From Gnetum montanum (Eukaryota > Streptophyta > Gnetopsida > Gnetales > Gnetaceae), in the NCBI GenBank assembly GCA_015680685.1, contig MNCI01005518.1, positions 8,077 to 42,726 on the forward strand: a DNA stretch of 34,650 nucleotides. Reading direction: 5' to 3'. Both the position numbers and the translations under genes were made by a program. The notes under the pieces are model-generated. The model ran no database searches, had not been told where the DNA came from, and saw only the letters and a program-made list of their open reading frames with translations. Positions 1-10,153 of the stretch are shown in pieces; positions within the stretch are counted from its first letter, which is position 1, and each line of letters opens with the position of its first letter.

Positions 1-700
1 CATACATCCCTAGGGTCTCTCTTGTTTCATGACAAATCCCATCAATGATATGATACATTAGCCTTTCCTTGGAGAACTCATGGCCTGGAAAATTGTTTAA
101 TAGTGCATAATATCTCTCTAAGGCCATGTACAAAGGTTCATGTTGTGCTTGTTTCCACTCTTCAATTTGTTTCCTTAAGGCTGACACTCTTGTGTAAGTT
201 TGATATCTTTCGTTATAGAGTTCAACCATTGTTGGCCAACGTCGAATTGAATTTTTTTTTAACGACCTATACCATACTTTTTCTTGGCCAACAAGTGTCA
301 TAGGAAAGAGTTTGAGTTTTTTCCAACTGTTATCAATGTTATTCCATGAATAGGCATCGTAGAAGGCTTGTAACTATTGTTGCATATCTAAGTCATAACC
401 TCCCAAGAAATTGAGAAATTTTTTTAAATCGAGCCTGGGTAGGTAGCTCTCCTTATGATGCCTACGGGAGATTTGAACAGCCTCCTGTATTTGCATTAGG
501 CTTGTAGTGGCCAGTAGGGGTTCATCGTCATCAAGTAAGTTATGCTTTTGTGTGTTAGGATAATGCTGCCTTCATTTATGTTTATAAGAAACCCCCACCT
601 CAAATTGCATACTCCAATCTTCATTTTCATATAATTCATTGGTTCTCCAATAAATTGCCTCACTAGATGTGGCATTATCATAGTCTTGTAGGAGAGGCAT
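1..700 (-). pseudogene. gag: Athila-like retrotransposon gag (partial, runs off window)
   Basis: This is the capsid (gag) region of a Ty3/gypsy element, read on the minus strand from an ATG at 700-698 to the window edge. One reading frame stays consistent across about 233 codons and is broken only by a TGA (574-572) and a TAG (376-374). Visible motifs fit the Retrotrans_gag fold: a tryptophan-rich stretch (WKKLKLFPMTL), then YNERYQTYTRVSALRKQIEE, then a tail ending IIDGICHETRETLG. The same protein recurs at 11065-11820 (+) and 18330-19811 (-). It sits directly inside a primer-binding site and LTR (842-1689), so it belongs to that element. No pol is visible because the window ends. The lineage call rests on the tRNA-Asp primer site and gag family resemblance, without RT evidence. 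Confidence 0.8.
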
Positions 701-822
701 GGTTGTGAAATTTTGTGTGAACTTGTATGCGACCTTTTGTAATTATTTCTTTCTAAAAGATATATTGTTAATTCCTATAAAATGACCTTGTATGATATAA
801 CTAATATAGATAACTAGCACTG

Positions 823-840
823 TACCCGGCAACAGTGCCA
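823..840 (-). other. Primer-binding site, tRNA-Asp type
   Basis: On the minus strand this reads TGGCACTGTTGCCGGG, one base inside the LTR end. It resembles the complement of the plant tRNA-Asp 3' end (TGGCGCCGTTGCCGGGGA), the primer typical of Athila-type gypsy elements. A few bases have drifted. It fixes the orientation of the element as minus, with gag to the left. Confidence 0.75.
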
Positions 841-841
841 A

Positions 842-1689
842 TGATGAGTGGCGAGGTACCCCTACACTCAACCATACGAATACGAGCATTTCATGCACGA
901 TTCGGTCGAACTCCACAGACAGACTAGTTGTGGTATCCAGACAGTTACTCATAGATCGTATTTTATTGTCTTCCCACCTGGACTAGTATTAGCTTTGTCA
1001 CGTACGGTTTAGTCTAAAGTGAGGTGTATGATGTGTTCCTACACTAATGCTACTCCTGGGGATAATGGGAAATAATATCAACTAAACTAGGAGAGATAGT
1101 GTGTGACAGATAATCTAACCTAGCCTAAGTGTGATGAGCATCCATACCTTAATCATTCATACACATCTTGGACCTCATGCACAACTACCACTGGGATTAC
1201 CAAGTGCATGGCCTAAGTATGCTACTGGGTTACCAAGTAGTCACACTTAAATGCTTGTGATTAAATTGTACCCATTTCGCATTACTAGGAGATAAGGGTA
1301 GAGAGATATTAACTAAGAAAGCAATAAATACCAATAACAATTAAATAATTAAGTTAAGTGGATGCTGCAATGATGAGGTAATCTCGATCTTTATTGCCAG
1401 TCATGTGCGTGTCCAAGTACATTACACTTGAATAAGGATGTCGTACAATTACAATCATCACACTACGGGCATGCATTGGGGGAAATGGTTGAGAGGAAAA
1501 ACTAACAAAAAGTCTCTACCTTAACACTAAAACTAAAAACTAAAAACTTTTCTCAAAAAAATGACTATCAAATCTGCCTACCTCTTATTTATAGATGGGA
1601 AGACAGGTTGTGATATCGCGTCTAAGCTATGATATCGCATACGTGATATCATGGGTGTGATATCACAACCAACAATTCATGACTCATCA
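842..1689 (-). repeat. 5' LTR of Athila-like element (848 bp)
   Basis: The LTR is bounded on the minus strand by TGATGAG (1689-1683) and CTCATCA (848-842), a perfect 7-bp terminal inverted repeat. It contains a TATA box (1593-1586), a polyadenylation signal AATAAA (1395-1390) and an upstream palindrome array (1612-1664). The order and spacing match the plus-strand LTRs at 9196-10006 and 34123 onward. The 3' portion (900-842) closely matches 9948-10006. Sequence right of 1689 is flanking DNA; the partner LTR lies outside the window, so no target duplication can be tested. Confidence 0.85.
1586..1664 (-). promoter_or_regulatory. LTR U3 promoter: TATA box plus phased GATATC array
   Basis: TATAAATA lies at 1593-1586 on the minus strand. 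Four perfect GATATC hexamers start at 1612, 1631, 1645 and 1659, with spacings of 19, 14 and 14 bp. The array ends 18 bp from the TATA box, the same gap as in the LTRs at 9196 and 34123. It is probably a U3 enhancer; the binding factor is unknown. Confidence 0.6.
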
Positions 1690-2690
1690 AATGAAAAATT
1701 GAAATAAGAGTACAATAAGTGCTTTCTTATCATGTTATTGGAAAGACATGTTACCCATGCCTCAAGGTAGTCTTCTTGTAAGATTGACATAATAAAAATA
1801 AAATAAAAAAATCATAGAATAAAATTTTTGAGGGTCCCCATTGGAAACACATGTTATCCATGCCTAAAGCTAGGTAGCTTCTCAAAAATCTAAAAAATAA
1901 AAAAATGTACTATTAATAAAATCCTTTCTTGAACAACATTGCCAAGTGGTAATACTCCTTGCAACAATGGTAGTCTTCTAGTTGTGAGCCTTGGGGATGA
2001 CACAATGTGATGTTACTGGAAAGTGGTTTGGACTTGGTTTGAATCTTAGATAGAAACCCTAGTGATTACCTCAACCACACATCACACATAAGGATTCATT
2101 ATGCCTATGGTAAGACACCTCATATCCCAATTTCAGTAGTCCCTTCTATATTCCATTTCACCTTACTATATATTTAATCATAACTTTATGGTTATGTAAA
2201 ATATAGCATTATTTTCCCAATCTACAAATATTAACATTTGTGTTTTGCTAAACATTTATGTCTTACATTCAGCTCCTTGAGTTTCTAAGGAAACTTTTAG
2301 GCATGGTTATACAAGGGGACTAATGGTTGAAGCTTTCTTTGGGAAGGATCCACTTGTATAGATGTTGTATCCATACTTGACAAGCAATTCCACATCATCT
2401 TTTGCATTCCAATATAATCAAGACTTAATAAAAAATTCCCATACTAGCTTATAACCTATCTATCAACCAATAACCTTCAATCCATCTCATGCAGACTTGA
2501 TAAACTTTTGATGCCCAAAATTCCATCCTTATGACTTTCAAAGGAAAAATTTTAAATTCTAAGCATCATCTATGATCCATAACGCTTTATATAGTCTCTA
2601 TGTATCCTAAGGTATCCAACTAACTCATTTTTTCAACGCAACATGACCAAAAGATTAAACTTTTTTAACGGTGACATCATAGTAATGAAA
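1690..2690. other. Intergenic stretch, no gene; 103-bp imperfect duplication
   Basis: No coding region is supported. The only structure seen is a two-copy direct repeat offset by 103 bp: TTGGAAAGACATGTTACCCA at 1738 and a close variant at 1841, each followed by ATGCCT and a GGTAG motif. AT-rich low-complexity tracts (about 1790-1830 and 1890-1920) follow the copies. The rest looks like decayed repeat or spacer. Confidence 0.45.
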
Positions 2691-5240
2691 AATTCATAAT
2701 GATTGGAATTGAAGGAGTTTCAGTACCCTATTTAGTAGAAGAAATTTTCAAAGCCTTAAATTTCCTAAATGAAGGGGCTAATGTTGCATAAATTTCAACC
2801 AAATTAGACATCGATGCTAAGAAACTATGGTTACAAAGAGCCTATGGCAAAGAAGATAAGGATTATAGTGAGCTTTCAACAAAGGAGATGATTTATTTTA
2901 AGATTGTGATTTATCACATGTTCCCAATGAAGTAGCTTAACCCAATCTTAATGTATGCAACTAGAGAAAGTGTGAGCTTGATGGGAAAGTTTAATGCCAA
3001 CATTGCACACCTAATCTCTCTTGAGATTCAAAGGCAATTTGAGGAGAAGAAGGTAGGAAAACCAACACTGTCATTCCCCTACCTAATAAGGAAGTTCTGT
3101 AAGCAAGTAGAAATCTTGGGCTACATCAATGAAGTCCTTAGAAAGGCCCAAAATGTTTCCTATGTTGAAATGTCTAAATCAATGCCTCCCAAGAAAGATC
3201 AACTAGAAAATCCAACGAGCACTAAGGGAGCTGCAAGTTCAACTCTGACAAATAACCTTCTAGCTACTGGCAACAACAACAAGTAGTACCTAATAGTTAG
3301 CCACCTATTGGAGACAAACCTAAGTAGCAAACTCCACTACCACATCATAAGACTATAGACCTTCAATGAGCCATCTAGGCTAGATTGCAGATACCATTAA
3401 TTGGGGAACAAGGTAAGGTGCCAACCTATACAAGGTTAGAGAAAGCTCAGTTCAACCGATAGTTTCTATAGATCCTACTAGTGGAAAAGTGCAATTTCAA
3501 GTAGGAGGAGAGGATGACTAGGCACAATAGATTTTTTGGAATGCTACATCATTTCAAGTAATGCTAAAGACTGGTGAAGGCACCACAGTAGTGATAATGT
3601 AGCACTAGGATGCAAAAAGAGCCACAAAGGTCATCACTAACCACATTAAAGAATCCTTTAACATTCTTATTGTGCCACCAACTGATATTTTTGGAGCAAG
3701 AGAAGATCAAATGCTTGTTAGCACCTCAATGAATACTACTGAGCATAAAGATGTTCTATAAAAACTATTGTAAATGGGCTACGTCATGCAAACTATTTTC
3801 AATATCCTTAGTAATATCACTGTAGTGCAATCTAATCTAATCACAATAAAGGAAAAGCTAGTAATGGTAGAAACTAGGGTATAACATGCAAAAATTGAGG
3901 TGTAGAGGTTACAAGAAGAACTAGCAACTCTAATAGCCAAAAGAAGAGACCCTGCACAATTTGTGGCTCTAGACCAACTTGATCAATTCAAAATAGATTA
4001 TGTGGGGCAACGTATTTTCCATAACATCAAGATGGATATGGAAAGAGAGAAGGCTATGTGGAATGCCTCAATTTTAGAAGCTTAGACATATGCACATGTC
4101 AATGTGCTCACAACTTTAGAGGAGGAGGATAAAAAGCTCATTGCTGATAAGACAAGGTTGACAAATGTGAAGAAACAAAAGAATGTTCTCAAGGAAAGTA
4201 TTCATCAACTATGAAAATAATTAATCAGAGTCAACCAAGACATTAGCAAATTGGCATGAGAAAATAGGACCCTATCAATGGAAGAATTTCATGTGATTAG
4301 ATAGAAATTATCCATTCAGATAAGCACGTGGTAGAATGAGGACAAGAGGAATGAAAAGCTTAAAGAGCATTTTTAGGAACCAAGTGAGCATGTACAAGTA
4401 GATAAATGAGAATAAAATCTAGATGGAAAAAGCCATGATCAATTCCATCATAACCCAGACTCCAAATTGGTAGCTCATCCTAGATAGTTTAGCCCATATC
4501 CACTAGGCTGAGATCAAAAATAACAACCTACAGATAGAAGATCTTATCAAATACATGGGGTTAGCAAATCTCTAATATGCTAACTTGGCCATGTTAATAG
4601 CAACACAACCTTAGAACAAGCTATAGTAGAAGGTTGTATTCCTGTATGCGATGTATAAGAAAGAGTTTGCTGACAGAAAAGACACATTACAGAAACTACA
4701 CTTGATAAACTTTAAGCTTGAAATAGTAAAGGTTAGCTACCATGGCCAAAAAGATGTAGCAACAAACTTGACATGATGAATGTCATAATACCCAGAATTG
4801 AGAAAGGTTTCTAAGGCTTTTAAGGAAGAAAGGTAGTAGTTTGTAGTGTGGTACGTGAAAGTAAACAAGATGTTTCCACAACTACCATGCCTGTGGGATG
4901 TCTTGACTCCATCAAACATTGGTTAATTAGCATGGATGGTACAAAATCCTAGGATAGAGGAAGAAAAACTTTAGATGCTCTTTAACAAATACTAATTTTA
5001 GAAGCCTGATGATAAATGGAAGAAGCTAATGGAAGAGCCTCCACTACTAAGAACATAAGGCTACATCGAGCTACTTCAGTTTTGTTCATCATGTTACTGT
5101 GTCATTTTTGTAAACACACCAATGTGACATTCATAGAGTCATGTAAATAGTCAATCATGTCAAGTCAAGTCTACTTACCAATTTTGTAAGGGACTCTATT
5201 CTCATTTTATTTTAACTTAAGAAAGAGTTTTCAATTAGTT
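2690..5240 (+). pseudogene. Decayed internal region of Athila-like element (plant transposon domain plus coiled coil)
   Basis: This is an old plus-strand retroelement coding region. Its best part is an open frame at 2951-3286, in a context resembling the 'putative plant transposon protein' domain found in Athila-type internal regions: a methionine-rich lead, LISLEIQRQFEEKKVGKPTL, then FPYLIRKFCKQVEILGYIN. From about 3290 to 4700 the translation is lysine/glutamate rich with heptad-like patterns (for example EEDKKLIADKTRLTNVKKQK near 4120-4180), suggesting a former coiled coil interrupted by many stops. A purine-rich tract and LTR follow at 5241-5250, placing it at the 3' part of the element. 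No RT, integrase, gag or 5' LTR is recognisable. The domain name is from memory of the family. Confidence 0.5.
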
Positions 5241-5247
5241 GTGGGGA
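5241..5247 (+). other. Candidate polypurine tract
   Basis: GTGGGGA lies 2 bp before the proposed LTR start (TGATAAA at 5250). A purine tract just upstream of a 3' LTR primes plus-strand synthesis. The tract is short, so the call is tentative. Confidence 0.4.
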
Positions 5248-5249
5248 TA

Positions 5250-6136
5250 TGATAAAACCATTTTTTGAGAAGATGTGATATCATATCTATGATATCTTAT
5301 TAATGATATCGTAGCTATGATGTCATAGCCCATCTTATATCATCGTTGATGCAAAGTCTTGGGAACTATGTAGTCCTATTAATACCAACACTCAAAAGCA
5401 CAATTAATAACTTTCATTCCAACACTTAGACAAACTCTTGTAGTTTTTTTTCATAGTTTAGCAATAGATTGAATGCTTGCAGTGTTGTGTTAAGTAGTTG
5501 TACAGTATGTTTATTCATGTGAATTGTACTTGGACATAGTTCATGACCAGTAATAAAGATCAAGATGGATTTTTATCATTGTATCATCCACTTAGTTTTC
5601 TTTATGTTTACTTAGAATAATATTCTTTCTTTCTTAGTTAATCATTTATATTGCAAGCACTTTATTATACACATTATTAGTAAGTGAAATAGATACGACT
5701 AGTTTCAAGTGCTAAGTGTAGTTATCTAGTAACCCAATAGTGGAATTTCTTGATTCAATTAGTAGTAATACCACTTGATAATCCCCATGATAACTACATG
5801 AGTCTAAGGCATGTACAATAGGCTAAGAATGGATATCCATCACACTAGGTTAATTCAAATTTATGCTTTTCTAGTTAACTAGACTTAGAATTTTATCTTT
5901 GACTATGTTTACCATTAGAAGCATTAAGAGCCTTACAACATCAACCAATCATATGCCTCACTAAGAGTTAAACCATACACTTGAACTTTACTAACTTGAA
6001 GTGGGAAGAAAATGATCTTGAACTTAACATCAATTTCTAACATAATTATATTGTCCATCCATAGATTACGATCTGGTTACATGCAAATAATTGTGACTTG
6101 TATGGTATAGTGTTGGGATACCTCCACCACTCATTA
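5250..6136 (+). repeat. 3' LTR of decayed Athila-like element (about 887 bp)
   Basis: This is a diverged copy of the same LTR family. It starts TGATAAA and ends CTCATTA, altered forms of TGATGAG and CTCATCA. It holds a palindrome array (5277-5324), AATAAA (5552-5557) and an end segment that matches the reverse complement of 19941-20350 better than the other LTRs (for example AGAGTTAAACCATACA, CATCCATAGATTAC, ACTTGTATGGTATAGTGTTG). It therefore belongs to the same subfamily as the split minus-strand element. Sequence after 6136 shows at best a very degraded primer site, so it is called a 3' LTR of the region to its left. Confidence 0.65.
5277..5324 (+). promoter_or_regulatory. Phased GATATC array in LTR
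   Basis: GATATC occurs at 5277, 5291 and 5305, and a one-base variant GATGTC at 5319, at exactly 14-bp steps. The downstream TATA region is degenerate (TTATAT near 5335). This array is the most regular of the four seen. Confidence 0.55.
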
Positions 6137-6600
6137 GTAGCGATTACATCATTCACTTATCTAAGTAAGACAACAATTGACTGGTCTATAAGCTATAATC
6201 GAATATTACTCTTCTTCAAAGGGGGAAGATTTCATGTCTTGTACATATCTTGTGAAATGAGATTTACTCCTAATCTAGAATTTAATAGAGCCTTGCATGG
6301 TTTATATTCTACTATTTGGAGATAAACTAAGGGACTCCCATGATCTGTTCTCTTCTTGGAAAGTGCTTCTGCTTTAATCTAATGCATGATTATTTGAGTA
6401 TGCATGATAGTTGTTAGATTCTTCTCTGCTGATATTGGAAGCATGGTGTTTCTTGAAGGAGTATGTGTGAATGAGATAGAGTTAGGTGAATCCCCCATCC
6501 TTCAAACATTTTATGGACTTTCCCTATAAAAGGGACATTTCCTCAATCAAGGTTCTTTTATTATCACATCCTCTTATGTATTGACTATCTTGGTAGTAAT
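6137..6600. other. Junction stretch between two opposed retroelement remnants
   Basis: No gene is supported. It lies between the end of a plus-strand LTR and the last recognisable part of a minus-strand gag. TCCCTATAAAAGGGA at 6522-6536 looks TATA-like but has no associated gene. The sequence is probably degraded gag or 3' internal region of the minus-strand element. Confidence 0.35.
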
Positions 6601-7443
6601 TTTCTACTTAGGTTGCATTGGTAGTTCTCCTTACATAATTGGTGATGAACTAGTGGTAAGGTGTTAGGAGTTTTGAGGAACTAGTTGCTAGTTGGGATAT
6701 GTAAGAATTTACATACATTCTTGAGGTAGTGGGTCTGTGATACTCCAATGGATAGTAATGAGAGGAGGCATAAACTGAGGTATTACCTAGAGAGATTGAA
6801 CATTGAACATAGTATCCATAGGGATTAGGCTACCTACATTAAAACTATTACCTTGTTGGTGGAATTTCCTATGTTTGTAATCGTTGTCACTATTGCTTGT
6901 ATTTCTCCTGTAGTTAAGGATAAGTCTCACTTGGATAGTATGTTTATTGTAGGGCTATTGGAAATTACCTTGTAGATAGGCATTTATTTCTTAACAAATT
7001 TTGGATTAAGTACATACGCCCTGAACTCTTGTAAGTGGGTCATAACAAGGCAACATCCCTCAGGATATTCATACTAGCACACTTTGCATCCTTCATCATT
7101 CTATGAATTAAAGTTAATTAATTCCTCTACCGCCATAAATTTTCCTTTGTTCCTGTAGTTCTCTTGCCCATTGTCTCTTCTTTTCTTCTTTTCTTTGCTT
7201 TGGTTTATGGCTTGTTTAGAATTTTCCTCTACTATCTTCCATGTTGGAGCGAATTTCTCATTCATGAAATCCCTTTTCTCTACTTTGGTTGTAATGTCAT
7301 TAAGTGACTTTTGAATTGATAGAGTCTTCTATTGGATCATATCTTTCAAAGTTTTTTATTCTTGTGACTCACATATTCTTACATTCCTTTTTCTTATTTT
7401 TGGATCTCTATTGTATTCTTTTGTTGATTCTCTTTTGCCTAAC
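6600..7443 (-). pseudogene. gag: C-terminal part of Athila-like gag, split by insertion
   Basis: Read on the minus strand from 7443 leftward, the translation starts RQKRESTKEYNRDPKIRKRN and continues through FMAVEELINF, a cysteine motif CQYEYPEGCC, THLQEFRAYVLNP and YPYGYYVQ. Each piece matches the plus-strand gag at 11640-12290 (RKGESSEEYNRDP, MAITKEVVDF, CQYDHPKGCC, SHLQESRVYALNP, DPYGYYMQQ). The N-terminal part lies 11 kb away at 18328-19811 and ends with LEQV-like and EEGEL sequence, exactly where this part begins. The chromovirus composite at 7444-18322 therefore inserted into one gag gene. Several stops and frame changes make it non-functional. Confidence 0.8.
7439..7443 (+). repeat. 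Target-site duplication, left copy
   Basis: CTAAC directly before the LTR; the right copy is TTAAC at 18323-18327. Five base pairs is the usual gypsy duplication length, and one base has changed. Confidence 0.65.
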
Positions 7444-8910
7444 TATTACATCCCTTCCAGACACCTTAGGTATGGTCATACAATTATAATTTATGCACTA
7501 CGTGTGTTATCTCGGTGGCTTATTAGGGATTACTTGGCTTATTATAATTTCACAAGTTATGATTATGATGTCTTTGCATTCTTAACTAACGTGATTGTGT
7601 GCACTAGCCATGTGTGATGTGCTAGATAGATGATGTTACTAGTAGGGATGTTGGATTAGGGTACAGGAGCACCTATTTGGCGTGTATTTTTGTTTTATGT
7701 GTGATTTCGGTATTTATGCATTTGTACAATAGTGTTATCTTATGTGATGCTTGGGTGTGATGTGAAGGTGTAGAGTGTTTGATAAGGATCTTGTAGGTTC
7801 AAAGGAATTTTAATTTTAAGTCTTAGTGTGGTTGTTATGCACATTGGAAGTGAAGGGTATTAATTCTAGGGAACAAAAGAAAATCAACTTATAAAAAATT
7901 TTCATTAAAAAAAGTCAAATTAGTTATACACGTGACGTGAGGCACATGGGAAAAAATGCATCCTTGTTTTATTTTATAAAAGTATATGCTGTATGCATTA
8001 TTTTCATTATTGTTTTTTTTTCACATACTACCCACCACCGCGTACCCATAAAACATTGAGTTCTATCTCATTTTTTTCTCTATTTCTAAAAATAGAAATA
8101 GAAGCTAAAGGCGTTAGCTTCCTTTCCTTCTTTCTTCCATTTTCATCCTTTCTTTTCCTAGAATTTTGGCATTGTGGATGGTTTTTGCTTGCTTTGAACC
8201 TAGATTTGGAATTGTTGTAGTCGTGTCTATATAGGTGTGGAACTTGTTTCGAGTGAAACGGAGTATTTCCAAATTTTTAAGGATTTTCTCCTTGTTTCAA
8301 ACTTTCTACCACAACAATTTTAATTGGTGGATTGTCTTTACCTTTTCTCTGTATTTTTATGCGAGATTAGTGTATATGATCATGCAATGTGAGCATGTGG
8401 GAAGAATAGTTCAAAGATTGAGCTTGAATATGTTATTTTGCATATTTCCCAAAATTGTACAATTTTGGTTACAAATTTTTTGTTAATATATATGTGCTAT
8501 ATGGTATGATGTGGACTTGTGGAGTATGATATGTGATGTTGACAAAACTGGTATGGTTAAAATATTATATTTTAGGAGCCTATTGTGGTGTAAGAGTTTT
8601 TGGAAGTTTCAATCCATAGTGATGGTAATTAAATATTATTAATTTTTATTATATGATTCAAAATTTAAATGCACTTAACTTTGCTTCCAAAAATTCGATT
8701 TAGGTAAACTTAGTGTCATTGGGATCATCTTGGAAAGTACTTTCTAATCATGGAATTGATTTTATTTTTAGGCATATATCATTTTGAAGGTTAGTATAGT
8801 GGTCATTTTGTGGTATTACATGCAATTCAAGAAATATGATTATGGTGCAAGATTTATTCTTAATGAAACATGGTATTATTTTCATGGAATGAATCTAATT
8901 ATTAGGTATG
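7444..8910 (+). repeat. Left LTR of chromovirus (3' end not recognised)
   Basis: It aligns by eye with 16121 to about 17590 through long shared blocks: ACACCTTAGGTATG, TGTGTTATCTCGGTGG, GGTGTGATGTG, TTTTGGCATT, TGGAACTTGTTT, GTATAGTGGTCATTTTGTGG and TTCATGGAATGAAT. After about 8910 the similarity stops, whereas the right LTR continues another 730 bp to GTATTGCA. The 3' third is missing or replaced. Short frames inside it (7993-8486) are matched in the right LTR and are not genes. Confidence 0.8.
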
Positions 8911-9195
8911 GATATATGTGGTCATGTTATGTTGGTTTGGGATGTGTTGTGTTTATGGCATGTGTTGGCTTAAGCTAGCCAAGCTTTGTACATGTCTTTG
9001 TGATGATGCTTGTGACGATCATTGGTAGGTGGTGTTATCATGAAGGTGTGGACCGGTTAGTGATGAGGCACCTTGGAGGTAGTATGGATTAACCTTCACT
9101 ATCATGCATTGGTAAGCCTCTTGTCTCAAGCCTCATCTTGAGAGTGGGAGAGCATAGGTTTGTTCATTCCTATGGCTAGTATGTGACATAGGTAT
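8911..9195 (+). other. Unassigned 285-bp stretch between left LTR and nested LTR
   Basis: It is GT-rich and has no coding signal, no clear match in the right LTR and no chromovirus primer site (TGGTATCAGAG type). It could be LTR sequence deleted from the right copy, or filler from rearrangement. GGTAT (9191-9195) directly precedes the nested LTR, but no matching copy was found at the other side. Confidence 0.4.
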
Positions 9196-10006
9196 TGATG
9201 AGCCGTAATATCGTGTACGCAATATCGCGTCCGCCCCTACGATATTGCGTACACAATATCGCAGCCTGCCGAAACATCTATAAATAAGAGGTAGCTTTCC
9301 CTATTTTAGGCATCTAGAGTTAGTCCCTTAGCCAAACTATAGCAGTTTTACCATTCCATAGTTAGAATAATTTCCATGTGCCCGCAATAGGAGTCTCAAA
9401 GTGAATGGATCTTTATTCGAGCAAATTGTACCTAAGCACACATTTATGTACGGCAATAAAGACGAACTTTCTGATAAACCTTGTAGCATATGGACTAAGC
9501 TAAATAGGATTTAATTATTGTTAAATGTTTAAATACTTTCCTAGATAATTAATCTCTCTCAATCCTTGACCCTCCTAGTTAAGTGCATTCAGTACGACCG
9601 CTTCGAGCACGTGTGTAACGCTTGGTAACCTAGTAACAAGTAGCATTTGGTAATCCCAGTAGTGTTGCACTGGTTCAGGGTGTGTGTGGCAAGTGGGAAC
9701 GAATACTGATGCTAGAATAATTAAAAATTAGTTAGTGAATAGTTAATGAGAATTAGTTATTTAGTTCTCTTCACCTTTTCCTACTAGCATAGGCATTAAA
9801 AAGATAAAAGTTATAAAAATCACATACCTCAAACTTACTTAACCATACAACCATGACAATACAAGTAAGTTTGGGAGGATAACAACTGATTAACCTTAAG
9901 TGTTCCATTAAGGCATGTAAGCACTTAGTCCTTGGAGTTCGACCGGATCACGCATGAGACGCTTGTATTCGTATGGTTGAGTGTAGGGGTACCTTGCCAC
10001 TCATCA
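9196..10006 (+). repeat. Athila-like 5' LTR (811 bp), nested in chromovirus
   Basis: Perfect terminal inverted repeats TGATGAG (9196-9202) and CTCATCA (10000-10006) bound it. It contains the palindrome array, TATAAATA at 9279-9286 and AATAAA at 9455-9460. The R/U5 portion matches 34260-34420 (CATGTGCCC, TCTTTATTCGA, GTACGGCAATAAAGACGAAC, GATAAACCTTG). The end matches the reverse complement of 842-900 closely, including GTATGGTTGAGTGTAGGGGT. A primer site follows at 10008. Confidence 0.88.
9207..9286 (+). promoter_or_regulatory. LTR U3 promoter: two 14-bp-phased dyads and TATA box
   Basis: GATATC-like cores sit at 9207 and 9221 (AATATC), 9241 (GATATT) and 9255 (AATATC). They form two pairs, each with a 14-bp offset. 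The second pair is nearly palindromic as a whole, with arms CGATATTG and CAATATCG around a 6-bp centre. TATAAATA starts 18 bp after the last core. Confidence 0.6.
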
Positions 10007-10007
10007 T

Positions 10008-10025
10008 TGGCGTCGTTGCCAGGGA
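10008..10025 (+). other. Primer-binding site, tRNA-Asp type
   Basis: TGGCGTCGTTGCCAGGGA lies one base after the LTR end. It differs at two positions from the complement of the plant tRNA-Asp 3' end. It is the best preserved of the three primer sites in the window and supports the Athila-like assignment. Confidence 0.85.
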
Positions 10026-10153
10026 CTTAGTTGTTTGTGCGCTACGTAGAACATAGGAGATCATTCATATCGTTGGGATGCTAGAATGAACCCTTAGGAT
10101 TGATCAAAAGAAAAAAAAGATAATGGTAAATAGCACACCGAACAAGATAAAAA

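Noticed and set aside
1612-1664. GATATC array as a CRISPR-like or satellite repeat
   Set aside because: The units are 6-bp cores within an LTR, without spacers or longer repeats, and recur at the same place in other LTRs; a promoter element fits better.
6522-6536. TATAAAAG as a promoter of a local gene
   Set aside because: No open frame or gene follows on either strand; it lies in decayed retroelement sequence.
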